From positions 50,510-114,509 of the forward strand of contig JAIWNF010000092.1 of NCBI GenBank assembly GCA_025093555.1: 64,000 nt of DNA, in the 5' to 3' direction. This document shows positions 50,567-62,449 of the stretch, one piece after another. The position numbers and the translations under genes are program-made. The first letter of the stretch is position 1. The number at the start of each line of letters is the position of its first letter. This DNA comes from Circinella umbellata (lineage: Eukaryota > Mucoromycota > Mucoromycetes > Mucorales > Lichtheimiaceae). A model generated the notes under the pieces. The model had not been told where the DNA came from and ran no database searches. It saw nothing but the letters and a program-made list of their open reading frames with translations.

Positions 50567-51625
50567 AAATATAAGATTCAATATAAGTAGAAATGGTAAT
50601 GAAGAGGAATGAGAGATGTAATGAACAAACGAATAAGTAAGTGAATGAGTGAGTGAATGTCTGATGAACAGAACAAGTATTTATACTCAAGTCAAAAAGA
50701 AAACTACATAACGCGCTTTCATTTTATTGGTACCCGGAGCAATGTAAAAAAAATTACGTTATGTCTATTGTTTTATGTCTATTGTTTTATTGGTACGATG
50801 AACAAGTAAAAAAAATTACATAATGGCTATGTATTGTTTTATTGGTACGATAACAAGTAAAAAAAATTACATAATGTGCTATTGTTTATTGGTACCAGGA
50901 ACAACAAAGTAAAAGAAAAACTAATGATGTTGTTGTTTTATTGGTACCAGGAACAATAAAGTAAAGAAAAAAAACTGATGATGCTGTTGTTTTATTGGTA
51001 CCAAGTTCTAGGAAAAACTAAAACTAATGTGCTATTGTTTTATTGGTACAAGCAATACAAAGAAAAAGAAAAAAGAAAAACTGGTGTGGCTGTCGTTTTA
51101 TTTTAATGCAAAAAAGCAACAATTTCAGAATTAAGGTAATCTGTGTGGCGTCGTTTTATTTTACGCATGGAGAAATAATTTCAGAATTAAGGTATCAGGA
51201 TTGGGTCACCGCTAAGCGGGTGACCTCGGTCGTGACCCTAAGCCAGCCCCCAATGATAATCACCAAATATTTTTACAGTGCTTCCACCGCCATTTGGACA
51301 AATTTTTGAAAACGTTGGTCAGATTTTTGAAAAAAATTGATCATGTTTTTGAAACCCAGTTACCTATGTTGACGAAACGAAGACTGAAGATGTGATACAT
51401 ACTCTCTGAGCCACGCTTTATTTTTCCTTTATATAATAGTAATAAACTTGTTCCCCTTTCTTCCCCATATCTTTCTAGCTAAGTGAAATAATTCAATTTT
51501 TTTTTTCAGGGAGGGGTATTATAATAATGGTAATAAAATAATGATACAATAAAATAATGATAATAAAGAGAATAAGAAAGAATAGTGATGTTGATAATAT
51601 TATAGTTATAATAAAATAAAAGTTG

Positions 51626-53235
51626 TTACCCAAAGTAACGGTACCAGGGTCGGGTATGTATCACATCTTCAGTCTTCGTTTCGTCAACATAGGTATTTGT
51701 TGTCGTACCTAAACTAATTCCAGTTGACTCCACTTCGACTTCCGATGTGATACGCTTTTCCGGACAAGAAAAAATTGAATTACTAATGGCAGTACTTGAT
51801 GATGCTTGTGATGAGGGTTTATAATAATATTGTTCAAACGTATTTGAATTTAAACTCCAGTTTGCATGTTTCTTCACGTCTTGTATAGAATGGCCTAATT
51901 CCACCGCTTTTGTACTTGATGCTGCTCGTATTGAGTGTGCTTGGTAGTGATTTGTATTAATTCCAGCTTTTTCCATTGCTGTTTTGATCCAATTTGCCAC
52001 GGTTGTTGGTCGAACTAAAGTTGGTTGCTTTATTGTTGAATCTAGGTATGTTAAAAAAATGTGTGTTCGTTTGATAAATGTTGCCGAATCTTTTCTGTTT
52101 TTAAAATATATTGACAAGTTGTTGTGACAGGGCATATGTCGTCGTCTTCCACTGTTCCTAATGTAATCGATTTTACTTGGCCTTCTTTGGGCATTCTTGC
52201 GTGTATTCTAAGAACAGTGTTCCTTTTTTCTTGTTTCATAATTACATCTTGATATTGTAATCTACCAATATCTGATCTTGGTCTCCACATGGTTGCGATG
52301 CATAATAGTAAAATTGTTTTTAGTTGTAATTGACTAAGAGAAAGCTCTGACGTGGGTGATAATTCCTTCTTTATATATGTTACAAGAATATCGACATCCC
52401 ATGTTGCCAGTTGTTGTTCACTAGGAATCTTCACCTCTGAATTTCGCTTTGCGGTAAAAAATTCTTTTATTATCGCTTGATCGGCAATAGGTTTTTTATC
52501 TTTGTGAATAATTGAAAATACAGAAGCAATTGATGATCGTAACGTGTTGAGGTGAGTGCTGCTAAACTTCGTATTGTCCTTTAAAAATTTTAATATGTTG
52601 TTTATATTATATTCCAATGCGTCACAGGGAGGTTCTTGGTGTTAACACCATGCCGTCCAGTGGTTCCACCTATTGTCATACGTTCTTTGAGTTGATTGCC
52701 TTGTCTTTTGATTTAAAAATATAACCATATCTTCATCTATACCATCTTGTAGCCGGTGGTTGTTGATAATAGCCAAGCGGTGAGAGACCATTTCCGATTT
52801 ATTTTCCATAGAATTGGAGGTTCTATATGTTTCATCCATAGAATCATTGGAAACCAAAATTGGCTGGGCCACCGTGGTGTTACTAGAACTGCTCTCTTTA
52901 TCTTGTGTTTTTGAATCTTCTTTAGAACTTGAGGTATTAGCTTCCATGGTGGGTATAAATACATTCCCTTTTGTAACCATATTTGACTCATTGCATCTAT
53001 TGCCTTGGCTGCTGGGTCTGGTGTCCATGTCCAGTATATCGGTAGTTGGTGGTTGTGGTGTGCTGCAAAAGCATCTATCTTTAATTTTCCCCATTTTTTC
53101 TGAATGTAATTGAACATCGTTCGTGGGATGTTCGATTCGTAGAATGGTTTTTTCCGGTGACTTAATTTGTCTGCTTGTGTATTCATAATTCCAGGAATGT
53201 GTTGATATAGTACCTCGATATTGTATTGGTTGCAT
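51626..53235 (-). pseudogene. DIRS tyrosine recombinase
   Basis: One frame from 53235 overlaps the RNase H end of the pol frame by about 500 bp, as is usual in DIRS elements. It contains RTYDNRWNHWTAWC, then a TAA at 52642-52644, the core-binding helices (FLKDNTKFSSTHLNTLRSSI), the first catalytic Arg in IATMWRPRSDIGRL, and, after a one-base loss in an A7/T7 run at about 52053, the YQAHSIRAASSTKA (H-x-x-R), HANW and FEQYYYKP (Tyr) motifs, ending 51626. The enzyme would insert the circular DNA intermediate. It is broken by these two lesions. Confidence 0.85.
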
Positions 53236-54707
53236 AAATTTTGTATTTGAATGGCAGGGTCTTGTAATAATATGGAAGTTGTCCCACCTGATTTTGTTCT
53301 ATATTTTAAAGCAGTCATATTGTCCGAGTAAATTTTTATTGTTGAGTTTTTGCATTTTACAGCATGGTGTTGAATCGCCAACAAAATCGTCTTGAGTTCG
53401 CGTATGTTTATTGAATGCGTTTTTTCTTTCTGGCTCCAAAATCCGGAAGTTGTGATTAAATCGGAACTGATTCCCCATCCACTGTTTGATGCATCGACAT
53501 GAATTATCGTTTTTGGAGGCGTTGCTGGAAATTTTTGAATTGGGAGACCATTCTTCTGTGTTGTGAATGTTTGCCACCAACTCAATTCTTGGAGGCTGGT
53601 ATTTGATAAGTTGCATGTTGCGTCCCAGTCTTGGTGCGTCCTCTGTAATGTTTTGGAAAGGTCTCTTTGTAAGTACCTGATATGTAGTAGCGCTTCGCCC
53701 ACGGCTGGAATCATTGACGTCATCTTGCCGAGCAAGCCTGCTATCCAATGGCATGTTTTCCTTGGACAAGTAATTAATTGACGAATTCTCTTCATCAAAC
53801 TTGTAATCTTTAATGATGGGACTGATATAATCATTTTCTTGCTGTTGAACGTAAAGCCCAGAAATTCTTGGGTTTTTGATGGTATTAGGATACTCTTCTT
53901 GTAATTGATTATAAAGCCTAACCTCTCGAGATGTTGTCGTACTTGTTGAGTTACTTGATTCATCTCGTGTTTTGTTTTTGACAGGATATATATATCGTCC
54001 AAATAAAATATAATTCGAATTCCTAGTTTTCTTAAAGGTTCTATGGCATAGCGCATAATTTTTGAAAAAACTCTTGGAGCGACGCTGAGACCAAATGTGA
54101 GAGATTTGTAACGGTATACCGTCCCTTCGTTTTCCAAACTTAGAAAGTCTTGAGAGTCGCTGCGTATTGGAACCACCACATAAGCGTCCTTCAAATCGAT
54201 CTTGCAGATATAATCGTCTTTTTCTATAATCTCTCGTAGTGCTGGAACACCCTCCATCTTGAAATGCTTGACTTGTATAAATGAATTTAATTTTTGACAA
54301 TCTAGTATTGGTCTTCTTTTTGTCTTTTCCTGTATGGTAAAGAATTTTGAGAGGAAATTTCGGTTTTGTGTAGGCGAAATTTCTATCATTCCACCCTTTA
54401 AGAAATTTTTTATTGCTTCATTGATGTGGTGTTGATCTTCTACTGATGTCAATTTTTTCTTGTTCCACCATGGAGTCGGCTTTTTTGCGAATTGAATCTT
54501 GTAACCATCTTGGATAACTGATAACGACGGCCAAGGATGTTTTGTTATTTCTCTCCAGTAGGGGAGAAAATGTTGTAAGCGACGTCCCAGTAGAATTCCA
54601 TCTGATGGTATAGTGTAATTTGTTATTGAGTTGGTAATAGGGTTTTGGAAGGCTAATAGTGGTATCAAAGGACGTGAGGGTTGTAAGACTTGTATTTTGT
54701 GTGACAT
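52737..54707 (-). CDS. DIRS reverse transcriptase and RNase H
   Basis: A single open frame of 656 residues. RT motifs run from GMIEISPTQNRNFLSKFFTI through RRPILDCQKLN, CKIDLKDAYVVVPI, YKSLTFGLSVAPRVFSKIM and the active site IIFYLDDIYILS (residues about 240-255) to the thumb FLGFTFNSKKM. RNase H follows: IIHVDASNSGWGI (Asp), IRELKTILLAI (Glu) and IKIYSDNMTAL (Asp). It begins three bases after the gag stop codon. This is the best preserved retroelement frame in the window. The C-terminal 160 residues overlap the recombinase frame. Confidence 0.9.
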   Translation of the reverse strand: MSHKIQVLQPSRPLIPLLAFQNPITNSITNYTIPSDGILLGRRLQHFLPYWREITKHPWPSLSVIQDGYKIQFAKKPTPWWNKKKLTSVEDQHHINEAIKNFLKGGMIEISPTQNRNFLSKFFTIQEKTKRRPILDCQKLNSFIQVKHFKMEGVPALREIIEKDDYICKIDLKDAYVVVPIRSDSQDFLSLENEGTVYRYKSLTFGLSVAPRVFSKIMRYAIEPLRKLGIRIIFYLDDIYILSKTKHEMNQVTQQVRQHLERLGFIINYKKSILIPSKTQEFLGFTFNSKKMIISVPSLKITSLMKRIRQLITCPRKTCHWIAGLLGKMTSMIPAVGEALLHIRYLQRDLSKTLQRTHQDWDATCNLSNTSLQELSWWQTFTTQKNGLPIQKFPATPPKTIIHVDASNSGWGISSDLITTSGFWSQKEKTHSINIRELKTILLAIQHHAVKCKNSTIKIYSDNMTALKYRTKSGGTTSILLQDPAIQIQNLCNQYNIEVLYQHIPGIMNTQADKLSHRKKPFYESNIPRTMFNYIQKKWGKLKIDAFAAHHNHQLPIYWTWTPDPAAKAIDAMSQIWLQKGMYLYPPWKLIPQVLKKIQKHKIKRAVLVTPRWPSQFWFPMILWMKHIEPPILWKINRKWSLTAWLLSTTTGYKMV

Positions 54708-54709
54708 TA

Positions 54710-55204
54710 TTAATTTTGTGTCCCGTGAGTTGGGTTGTTCGTTGATGTGGTACTGTGGGTGTTGTTGATGTAACTGTTGCTGTTGAAGGTTGGGGTCCCA
54801 CGCCCCCTTCCTCCGAAATAGTTTTTTGGATTACCTCGTCCATAGAAACTACGTCCGCCCCTATTGCTGTTCCAATTTGAAGTTGGTCGATATCCTCCTC
54901 GACTGCTTCCACTAGAGTTATTTGTAGTGGCTGCTCTAAGCACCCGTTGTTGGTAATTTGCCTCATTATATCTGTTGATGAACTCTTCGTCAAAAGCTTC
55001 TCGTTTTGATCCTTGGTCTTTCGTTTCCAAGTATTTAAGACTCTGTGGTAATTTAAGTGCTCTGATGGCATAATCTTTTGCATCTTCATCCTATTGTCGA
55101 CTTTGGACCCATGCATGGATTGCCAGTCTTTTGGCGCTTTCGAAAGCTTCATCCAAAATTTGGTTAGCTTCTTCTGTTGATAATGTTCTTGTCTTTGTAA
55201 TATT
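54710..55204 (-). pseudogene. DIRS gag-like ORF, truncated and with one nonsense codon
   Basis: The frame reads TEEANQILDEAFESAKRLAI and AWVQSRQ, then TAG at 55091-55093 (probably from CAG), then DEDAKDYAIRALKLPQSLKY, a Gly/Asn/Arg-rich tail (RSFYGRGNPKNYFGGRGRG) and a stop at 54710. Gly-rich nucleic-acid-binding tails are common in DIRS gag proteins. Upstream of about 55204 the sequence no longer looks like gag and joins the gypsy-2 leader. Confidence 0.7.
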
Positions 55205-55640
55205 CCTACCCACCATCAAAATAAATAATAATAATATACACCGATCTAACTCAAACATAATAATATCGGTTACTTCTCTATTATACCATATTAAGCAAAT
55301 CATACCAAATGAAACATATAACAATAATAATATACCAATCACAATTATATACCAATAATAATAATAATATAAAACATATCATATATCAATATACTGAAAC
55401 TAAAACAACAAGTGAACCCATCATCGTAGGATAGGGAAATTATATACCAAAGAATATAAATAGACTTAAAATTAATAATATAAATAATCTTTATCTTTTT
55501 ATCTTGATACTTGATTCATAATAAAAGACTTAATCGATTCTCACAAGACTTATCTTTGTTATCCATTTCTATTTCTATCTACTTTTATCTTACCTTATCT
55601 ATCTATTTTCCTATCCATACGACATTTTTTTCTTGTGAAC
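55200..55640 (+). other. Leader / LTR region of gypsy-2
   Basis: AT-rich sequence with an AATAAAAG signal near 55520 and ATTCTCACAAGACTTATC at about 55538. The latter and the following pyrimidine-rich leader up to the start codon match the minus-strand region at 25510-25640. LTR borders cannot be set because the 3' LTR is outside the window. Confidence 0.5.
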
Positions 55641-55647
55641 TATCACC

Positions 55648-56850
55648 ATGTCCAATACTCCAACTTCAAATAACTCCAATATTAATCGATCCACTCCCGT
55701 GGTAAATCATGACAATCAAACAAACAATGATGATGAAACTGCCGGTCTTGCTCAACAAACAAATAATCTGAATTTAGACGCAATGATGGAGGACGCAGCT
55801 CCATGGATTCCCGACAACCAAGACGGTGTAGAACAAATTCATCCCAGCCAATTAGGTCCAAACAGTAAACCCGAAGTTGTCATAAAATACTTACGTCAAC
55901 AGCTAGTTCATTGCACCAGCTTGATTACTCTGGCAACCATAAGAAACAACCTTGAGGAAGTCCAAGCTCTTAATGAACAACGAAAAGATTTCCAAGAACG
56001 TTTGGCGATCATGGAGGACGTGTTAAAAAATGAAACATCCACTAAAGAGGTCTCATCCAAGGATAAACAGAAAACTCCGGTGGTTCCAAAAGACCTTCCA
56101 GCATTTCAATTGAGAGGCCAACATAGACATGACAAGAGACGGGACAGCTATGACTCTGCTGAATCATTTCTGGATGATTTTGAGGTCCACCTCGCGGCGT
56201 ATGAACTAAACATAGAGGAAAATTGGCGAAGACTGATCCCCATGACGTGTGACGCCAATAGAAGAGCGTGGTTACTGTCCACCATGAAAAACCTGAAATA
56301 ACAAACTGGACTTTGTTTCGTGCCGAAGTCGAACGCTATTTTACATCACCATATACGATTTTTTATCGTCGACACCGCATCCGTACAATAAAACAATCTA
56401 GAAACCAATCCTTATGAGAATATTCAAACAAACTTCAAGAATATGCTGTTAAATATGGCATTCCGAATAACCAGGATCTCGTTTTCAATTACCTGTGTCT
56501 CTTAATCACCAATACCGGAAGAACGCATGGACATTAGTTGCTAACCATTATGGCGACCAAATCCCAGACAAACTCGAACCAGTAGTTCAGATGGTCCAAT
56601 CTCTTGCTGCCTCAGAAACATCTTCTGATACTAATAGTACTTCTGATTCCAACTCGGATAGCGATGAAGCAGAATCTGACTCCGATAATGAAAAACCACA
56701 CAACAAAGTCGCCGCATTAACAAAAACAAATCCAAAGGAAAAGGCAAGACACCTGTATCTTCAAAAAAGAATGCTTGCTTCTTGCACCCGAAATCCAACC
56801 ACACTCGTTTCGATTGCGAAAAATTGAAGGAAGTATTACACATGTCAAGA
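55648..56850 (+). pseudogene. Gypsy-2 gag
   Basis: Begins MSNTPTSNNSNINRS and contains DAAPWIPDNQDGVEQIHPSQ, a coiled coil (ATIRNNLEEVQALNEQRKDF) and the capsid-like core (DSAESFLDDFEVHLAAYELN, EENWRRLIP). A shift near 56297, a TGA near 56414 and further shifts near 56490 and 56735 break the frame. The end has a CFLHPKSNHTRFDC zinc-binding motif that overlaps the start of the pol frame. Gag packages the RNA into virus-like particles in the cytoplasm. Confidence 0.75.
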
Positions 56851-59238
56851 TACAACAACAACAATAATAATAACTGGCAAAACAATAACAAATTTGGCTC
56901 TCGTTCCTTCTTTGGTCCTTCCAACAAGGGTAACTATAATAATGGTGCTGGTCCCAGCAACATTAACTTATGCCGATTTTGCCGCCGTGTTCCGTATGTC
57001 AGAGGACATGAGTGCCAGGAGATGCTTCGAGCTCGTCGTTCGAACTTCAATAACAACAATAATAATAACACGGTTCGCAGCCGTATGAATCACTTGTCTT
57101 CACAAGTAGAAGATATGCCTTCTGTCAACGATGACGAATTGATGGAAACATCATCTAACAATAATAAAGGTACTATTAAAACCGATTCATTATTACAGTA
57201 TAACACACATACTCAAAACACAAACCACTCTTTAAAAAATAATCAAACTAAGAAAAACACTGACTTACCCTCGGCTATTTTTGTTCCTATCACTTTACAG
57301 GATAAACAAATACTGGCTTTCCTTGACACGGGTTGTGACAAGTCATCACTTAGTTTAGAATATATAAAAAATAATAAATTGTCATTTACACCATTTACAC
57401 ATCGTGGTTCTGTTATAACTTCAATAGAAGGTTTAGAAGGAAAAAGAGTTGGGGAAGTAAAAAATATTCTTTTAAAATATGGAGGCAAAACAGTCACCCA
57501 TACTTTCGAAGCTTTACCGCTTTCGGAAAACATAATCATGACTATTGGTATGGATCTTATGCCGAAACTGGGTATCTCTATCCATGGTCTTGCCACATCA
57601 TGGGATGATAATCCACATGCACAAATCAATAATGATACGTGTTACGATGTTCCTCCTCCAAATAATTCACCTGCTGGTTCTAAAGAAGAACAAAAAAATT
57701 TTCATATAAAAATTAAACCATTTTTAAAACAAAATGAAAACATTCCACTGACATCACATTGTCCTTTACCAGAAGCTGTCATTCGTTTAGAAACACCTCC
57801 AAATATTACGATATATAGACCACAATATCCTCTACCATATGCTTTAATTCCTGAATTAAAGGAAACAATTAATCGATGGTTAGAAGAAGGTGTTATCATT
57901 CCCGCTCCAGTAAACACTGCTTGGAATCAACCATTAACAGCAGTTCCAAAAACAACTGGCCCTGATGGAATTAAAAAACATCGACTTTGCTTAGACACAC
58001 GTGGAATTAACAATGCATTGATAAATAACGATAGACATCCTATCAATAACATCCAAGAAATTTTCTCAAAACTAAGTGGATGTAATATTTTTACCACACT
58101 TGACTTAAAAGCTGCTTTTGAGAGATTTCCAGTATTACAAGAACACCAACAAAAACTTAGCTTTACGTTCTTAGGAACACAGTACTCCTATGCAAAAGGA
58201 TGCTTCGGACTCAAAACACTTAGCAGTGCTTTTCAACGTGTCATGAATATTTTATTTCATGATCTTCCATTCATAAATTGTTTCATTGATGATATCATAG
58301 TCGCATCTAAAAACATACACGAACATGCAGATCACGTTGCACAAGTTATAAAAATATTGACCGATGCCAATCTTATTCTTAATCTAGACAAATGTAATTT
58401 CGCTCAAGCAAGCACACATTTATTAGGATTTAGTGTCTCAACTATAGGTATTGCTCTTGACATTCGTAAAGTAACAACCGTTTTAGACTATCCTCCTTTA
58501 CAAACAGGCAAAGATTGCATGAAATTTGGTGGATTAATAAATTATTTCTGCTCATCAATACCCAACTGTGCTAAAATCATGGCTCCAATTGATGCTTTGT
58601 GTCATGAAAAATCTCTCAAAGGAAAATGGGGTTCAGCACAACAAAAAGCATTTGACACTGTATGTCAAATATTAACCAAGACTCCTATATTACGTTATCC
58701 ATCTTTACATGAGAAATTTTACATAGGCACTGATGCTAGCAACTCTGGCATAGCTTGCGTTTTATATCAAATAATCAAAAATGAAACACGACATATTGCT
58801 TTCATGTCTCGTACTCTTTCTAAATCAGAAAGAAATTATTCAACTACCAAGAAAGAACTTCTTGCCATCATCTTCGCTCTTCATAAATTCCACCAATATA
58901 TATATGGTCGCGAATTCGAACTTAATACTGACCATCGCTCATTATGCTGGTTACAAACACAACCAATAGCTAATCGCATGATGATTAACTGGCTAGAAAC
59001 TATTTTATCATACCCCGGAATGAAAATCGTACATATTCCAGGTTTACAAAATACCCTACCAGACCTATTGAGTCGTTTATATGAAGACATCAATGACATT
59101 GCATCTTTGAGAGGGGGTAATGCTCCAGTTCCAACACAACCGCGACATTCACTTCCACAATTAAATAATAATAGTAAAAATCTAAATACTAGCGATACCA
59201 TACATATGCATTCCTTATATGCTGATAATCCATTTATT
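56782..59238 (+). CDS. Gypsy-2 pol: protease, reverse transcriptase, RNase H (split before integrase)
   Basis: A long open frame. Asparagine-rich linker, then protease ILAFLDTGCDKSSLSLEY (DTG). RT runs from IYRPQYPLPYALIPELKET through CLDTRGINNALI, FTTLDLKAAFERFPV and KGCFGLKTLSSAFQRVM to the active site NCFIDDIIVAS. The tether with LLGFSVSTIGI and RNase H (KFYIGTDASNSGIACVL, TKKELLAIIFALHKF, FELNTDHRSLCWL) follows. True gypsy sequence ends at YADNPFI (59238). The following 24 codons to 59310 read into the Harbinger terminal repeat. The frame probably starts by frameshifting from gag rather than at an ATG. Confidence 0.88.
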
Positions 59239-59460
59239 GGCTGTTCACAAGCAAAAATTTTTGAAAGTTGTACAACACATAAATCCTATTCCCAAAGAAG
59301 ATTTATGTGAAAATACCGGAATTCTTTTTGGATTTGTGTGGTTGCACAGTTTTTTTTAATATGATACTATCGTGCAAAACTCGTTTTCTTTTTTCCGTGC
59401 AGACTTGCTTTCTTTCTCACTACTTTTTTTCACTACTTTTTTTCACTTCTTATTTTAAAA

Positions 59461-61000
59461 ATGACTCATCCAAACGACCCGACTTTAATTATTACTTTGC
59501 TCATTGCTTGCATTAATTTACTGAATACGATCAACCAACAAAGAAGAAATATCGCTGCTTTGATTGAAATGAACTCAGAGATGATTCAATCACTAGTTCA
59601 ACAACAATACCTTATCTCGTCCACTTTTTTTTTCGAAATCCCATCTTTCTTTAACGCCATGCCTTTTTTGCTTATTGAAACACCAGTGAATTGTAGACTA
59701 CAAATGATAAGCGAACGTGTCAGTCTCTCTACTTATCATTACTGGGAAATACCCCATCCTTATTTGACCGATGATGATGATCCACGAACAAGTTTCCATG
59801 CCAATTATCGTATGAATCGTACAACTTTCGAAAGATTGGTTAACGATCTTAGACAGCATCCTGAATACCAGCTTACTGCACCAAATGCGCTACCAATCCA
59901 TATTCAGATTTCGTGTGCAATTTGGCGTTTATCTAACTGTCATCTTGGATATCGTATCATGAACGTTGGGTGGGGTGTTTTCAATGGGAGCTACACCAAC
60001 ATGACCAGAAGGTTCACTGCCGCAGTTCAGGGGGTGTATAGACGAATTATAAGATGGCCGACACAGTTAGAAGTAGTTGAAGAAATTCAACAAGGATTTC
60101 AACATCCAAATGGTGATGCAGGGCCACACCGTTTACCAGGAGTAATAGGGGCGCTTGATGGAAAAAACATCATTATTGAAGCTCCCACTCCGCGCCATTA
60201 TGCAGAGTATTGGCGAGACAGAAAAGGCCATTTTTCTGTGAAGTTGACTGCTGTCTGCGACTATCGATGTCACTTTACGTTCATAACCGTTGGTGATTCA
60301 GGTATTTATAAATAATGTTACTGTCCACTTTGATCCTTTAAACAATGAATCTAACATTGTATAAATATGATAATTAATTTAGGTAGATCACATGATGCAC
60401 ATGCTTTCGAATGGTCTGAAATATCAAGCATATATTTAAAGAATCCTAATGTATGGTTTCCTTTAAACGGATACATAGTTGCAGGTATGGGTATTTTACA
60501 TGGTCCTTTTTTTTGGAGGGGGTCATATTTAACATATATATTTATTCTTCTTGTTTTTTATCTGAATAAGATTCTGCATATTCGTTGTCACCAAACATAA
60601 TTGTTCCGTACCCTAGCTCTGAGTGTATTGGAAATTCATCCGAAGTCATTAAAAAAAACAGTTCAACAAAGTCCATTCAGCAACCAGAATGACGATCGAA
60701 AGATCGTTTGGTATTCTTACTTCTCGCTGGAGGTTCCTCAGCAAGCATTTGTTCATTCGAAATATGGAAGATATTTGCAATATCATTGTCACTTGCTGTA
60801 TTTTGCATAATCTATGCATAAATATGAATGATCCCGACTTTGAGCCGAGAGAGGAGAATATACGCCATTGGGCTGAACAAGAGGTGGATAATGATAATCG
60901 TAACATATCCCAAGAAACGAATGATAATGAAATCTATCAGGCGGGTCGACAAAGGAGAGACGAGTTGAACAGATGGTGGCAAGAGAATAGACAGCGTTAA
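59461..61000 (+). pseudogene. Harbinger-2 transposase (one-base break in an A8 run)
   Basis: Exons about 59461-60301, 60384-60485 and 60572-61000. DDE motifs: PGVIGALDGKNIIIEAP (Asp), TVGDSG joined to RSHDAHAFEWSEI (Asp), and MTIERSFGILTSRWRFL (Glu). GDSAYSLSPNIIVPY follows the second intron, as in HARBI1-like proteins. The frame changes at A8 (60651-60658), just before FNKVHSATRM. One extra A would restore the typical chain, so this is either a true lesion or a base-calling loss. The C terminus is Arg/Glu-rich. Confidence 0.85.
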
Positions 61001-61157
61001 GTATTCGTTGATTTTTACGTTTTTTTACATATATGTGATTGATATATTTCAAAAGCACAAAAAAAATAAATTTTATTAATTTAAAAGAGAAAGAGAAAGA
61101 GAAAAAAAAGAAAAAGAATGAGAGAGAGAGAGAGAGAGGCAAAGAAAACTGCATTTA

Positions 61158-62387
61158 ACTATTATTGTTATTGTTATTATTATAATGTTGATTCAACAGT
61201 CTAATAAGTTGCTCATCATTTCTAGCATTTACACGAAGAATTTCATTTCCTTGGTTTAATGATTCATGAAGTCGGTCTTGACGTTCCATTAACTGTTGGA
61301 AATGGGTTTCAAATCGATCAGCATGTCTTTGTCGTTCTTCTCTTAATGCAGATGCTTCTGCCTCCCTTTCTCCTGCTTGACGATCTAATACACGGTCAAA
61401 GACACGTGTATACACCTCTTCGTTTCTTTGTTGCGCTGGTGTTGCTACTGGTACTCATGCTGGTGTTGCTGCTGGTACTCGTGCTGATGTTGCTGCTGAT
61501 GCTGATGCTGATGCTGGTGCTGGTGCTGGTGCTGGTGCTGGTGCTGGTGCTGGTGCTGGTGCTGGTGCTGGTGCTGGTGTTGCTACTGGTGTTGCTACTG
61601 GTGCTGGTGCTGGTGTTGCTACTGGTGTTGCTACTGGTGCTGGTGCTGGTGTTGGTGAAGTAATTGTACGGGAAGTGGAAGTAGACGTGATGGTAGAGAT
61701 GGGAGGAATTGACATTGTTTGTGAAAGTGGCGAAGGAACAATGTTAGGAGTAGGGTTAAGGATAGATGAAAGGGTGAGCATGGATGAAAGAGGTACAGGG
61801 GAGAAGTCTATTTGTTCTTCCGTTCTTCTTCTTGATGTTGGACGCTCTTCCACTTCAGGGGAGGAGAGAGAGTGGCGGCGAGGTAGTTGCATAGTGGTGT
61901 CAGTAGTGGTGTCGATAGGAGTAGCGGCGGTGGTGGCGGTGGTGGTGGTGGAGACAACGGTATTGTTGACTAACATCCCAGTGTGGGAGGAGTACCGGAA
62001 TGGAGCATTGGTCGTTGGTAAAGCATGGAGGAGCTTGTTCAACTCGTCGTACACTTCATCTTCTTCAAATGTTCCTTGCCCGGTCTGAGCGCGCTCACGA
62101 AACTGCTTTCTGTAATTGGCACACAGAGAATCCCATTTTCTGGTGATGGCGCCTTTAGTACGAGCAGAACGATTTGCAACCCCATTTGCTTCGTTGAAAT
62201 TGTTGGAAATGCGGGTCACAATGGCCTTCTTCTCTTGTGAGTTACAGGTTCTCTCCAAGGCGGTAAAATTCCTGCTATAAGTTTCGATCAAGAGGAGTGT
62301 CTCAGATCTATTCCAATTACTTCCTCGAACTGGCTGGTGGTTACTATCATTATCAGGAGCTTCATTGAAATTAAAAGTAGAGAACAT
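61158..62387 (-). pseudogene. Harbinger-2 Myb/trihelix-like partner (one TGA)
   Basis: Start at 62387 (MFSTFNFNEA). A trihelix-like DNA-binding region follows: RGSNWNRSETLLLIETYSRN, VTRISNNFNEAN, TKGAITRKWDSLCANYRKQF. A Ser/Thr-rich linker leads to a long Ala-Pro repeat (61480-61660), where a TGA at about 61455-61457 stands for a likely arginine. The same frame then gives a coiled coil (REERQRHADRFETHFQQLME) and an asparagine tail ending near 61158. It converges on the transposase. The role (binding element ends, nuclear import) is inferred from the superfamily. Confidence 0.8.
61480..61660. repeat. GCTGGT minisatellite (Ala-Pro coding)
   Basis: Tandem GCTGGT and GTTGCTACTG units within the partner-protein gene, read as Ala-Pro and Ala-Thr-Pro-Val on the minus strand. 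Confidence 0.9.
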
Positions 62388-62449
62388 GGTTGTATTTTGG
62401 TGTAGGTATGGTTTAATGAAATAAAAGTAATGGAGTGTTATCAATCAAA

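Larger units (their letters stand above)
43067..51271. repeat. 8.2-kb inverted repeat of two tail-to-tail Crypton copies
   Basis: From AATATTTGGTGATTATC at 43067 rightwards, and from its complement at 51271 leftwards, the two arms mirror each other to a centre near 47169 (stem to about 47152, loop about 45 bp). Each arm is about 4.05 kb and holds one Crypton gene in convergent orientation. Arms differ by many substitutions, small indels and a large difference in a serine repeat, so they are not a mere artefact of one molecule read twice. The outer ends contain the hairpin GGTCACCCGCTTAGCGGTGA plus CC. Confidence 0.93.
51330..55200 (-). mobile_element. DIRS-type tyrosine-recombinase retrotransposon
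   Basis: Gag, RT/RNase H and an overlapping tyrosine recombinase are all on the minus strand in DIRS order. There is no integrase or LTR. At the 3' side, 51362-51402 is a perfect 41-bp inverted copy of 51654-51694. The 5' side ends near 55200 against the leader of gypsy-2, so the left terminal repeat appears missing. DIRS elements replicate through a circle closed with help of an internal complementary region. Confidence 0.85.

Noticed and set aside
43067..51271. Palindrome as a pure assembly or sequencing artefact
   Set aside because: The arms differ by many substitutions, indels and a repeat-length change, which a fold-over artefact would not produce. Misjoining of two loci is still possible and is listed as a test.
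52814..53113. Plus-strand frame within the DIRS element
   Set aside because: Antisense shadow of the RNase H and recombinase frames.
54418..55152. 244-residue frame overlapping DIRS gag
   Set aside because: It runs in a different phase over both the gag and the start of the RT frame and has no family features; the Gly/Asn-rich frame is the gag.
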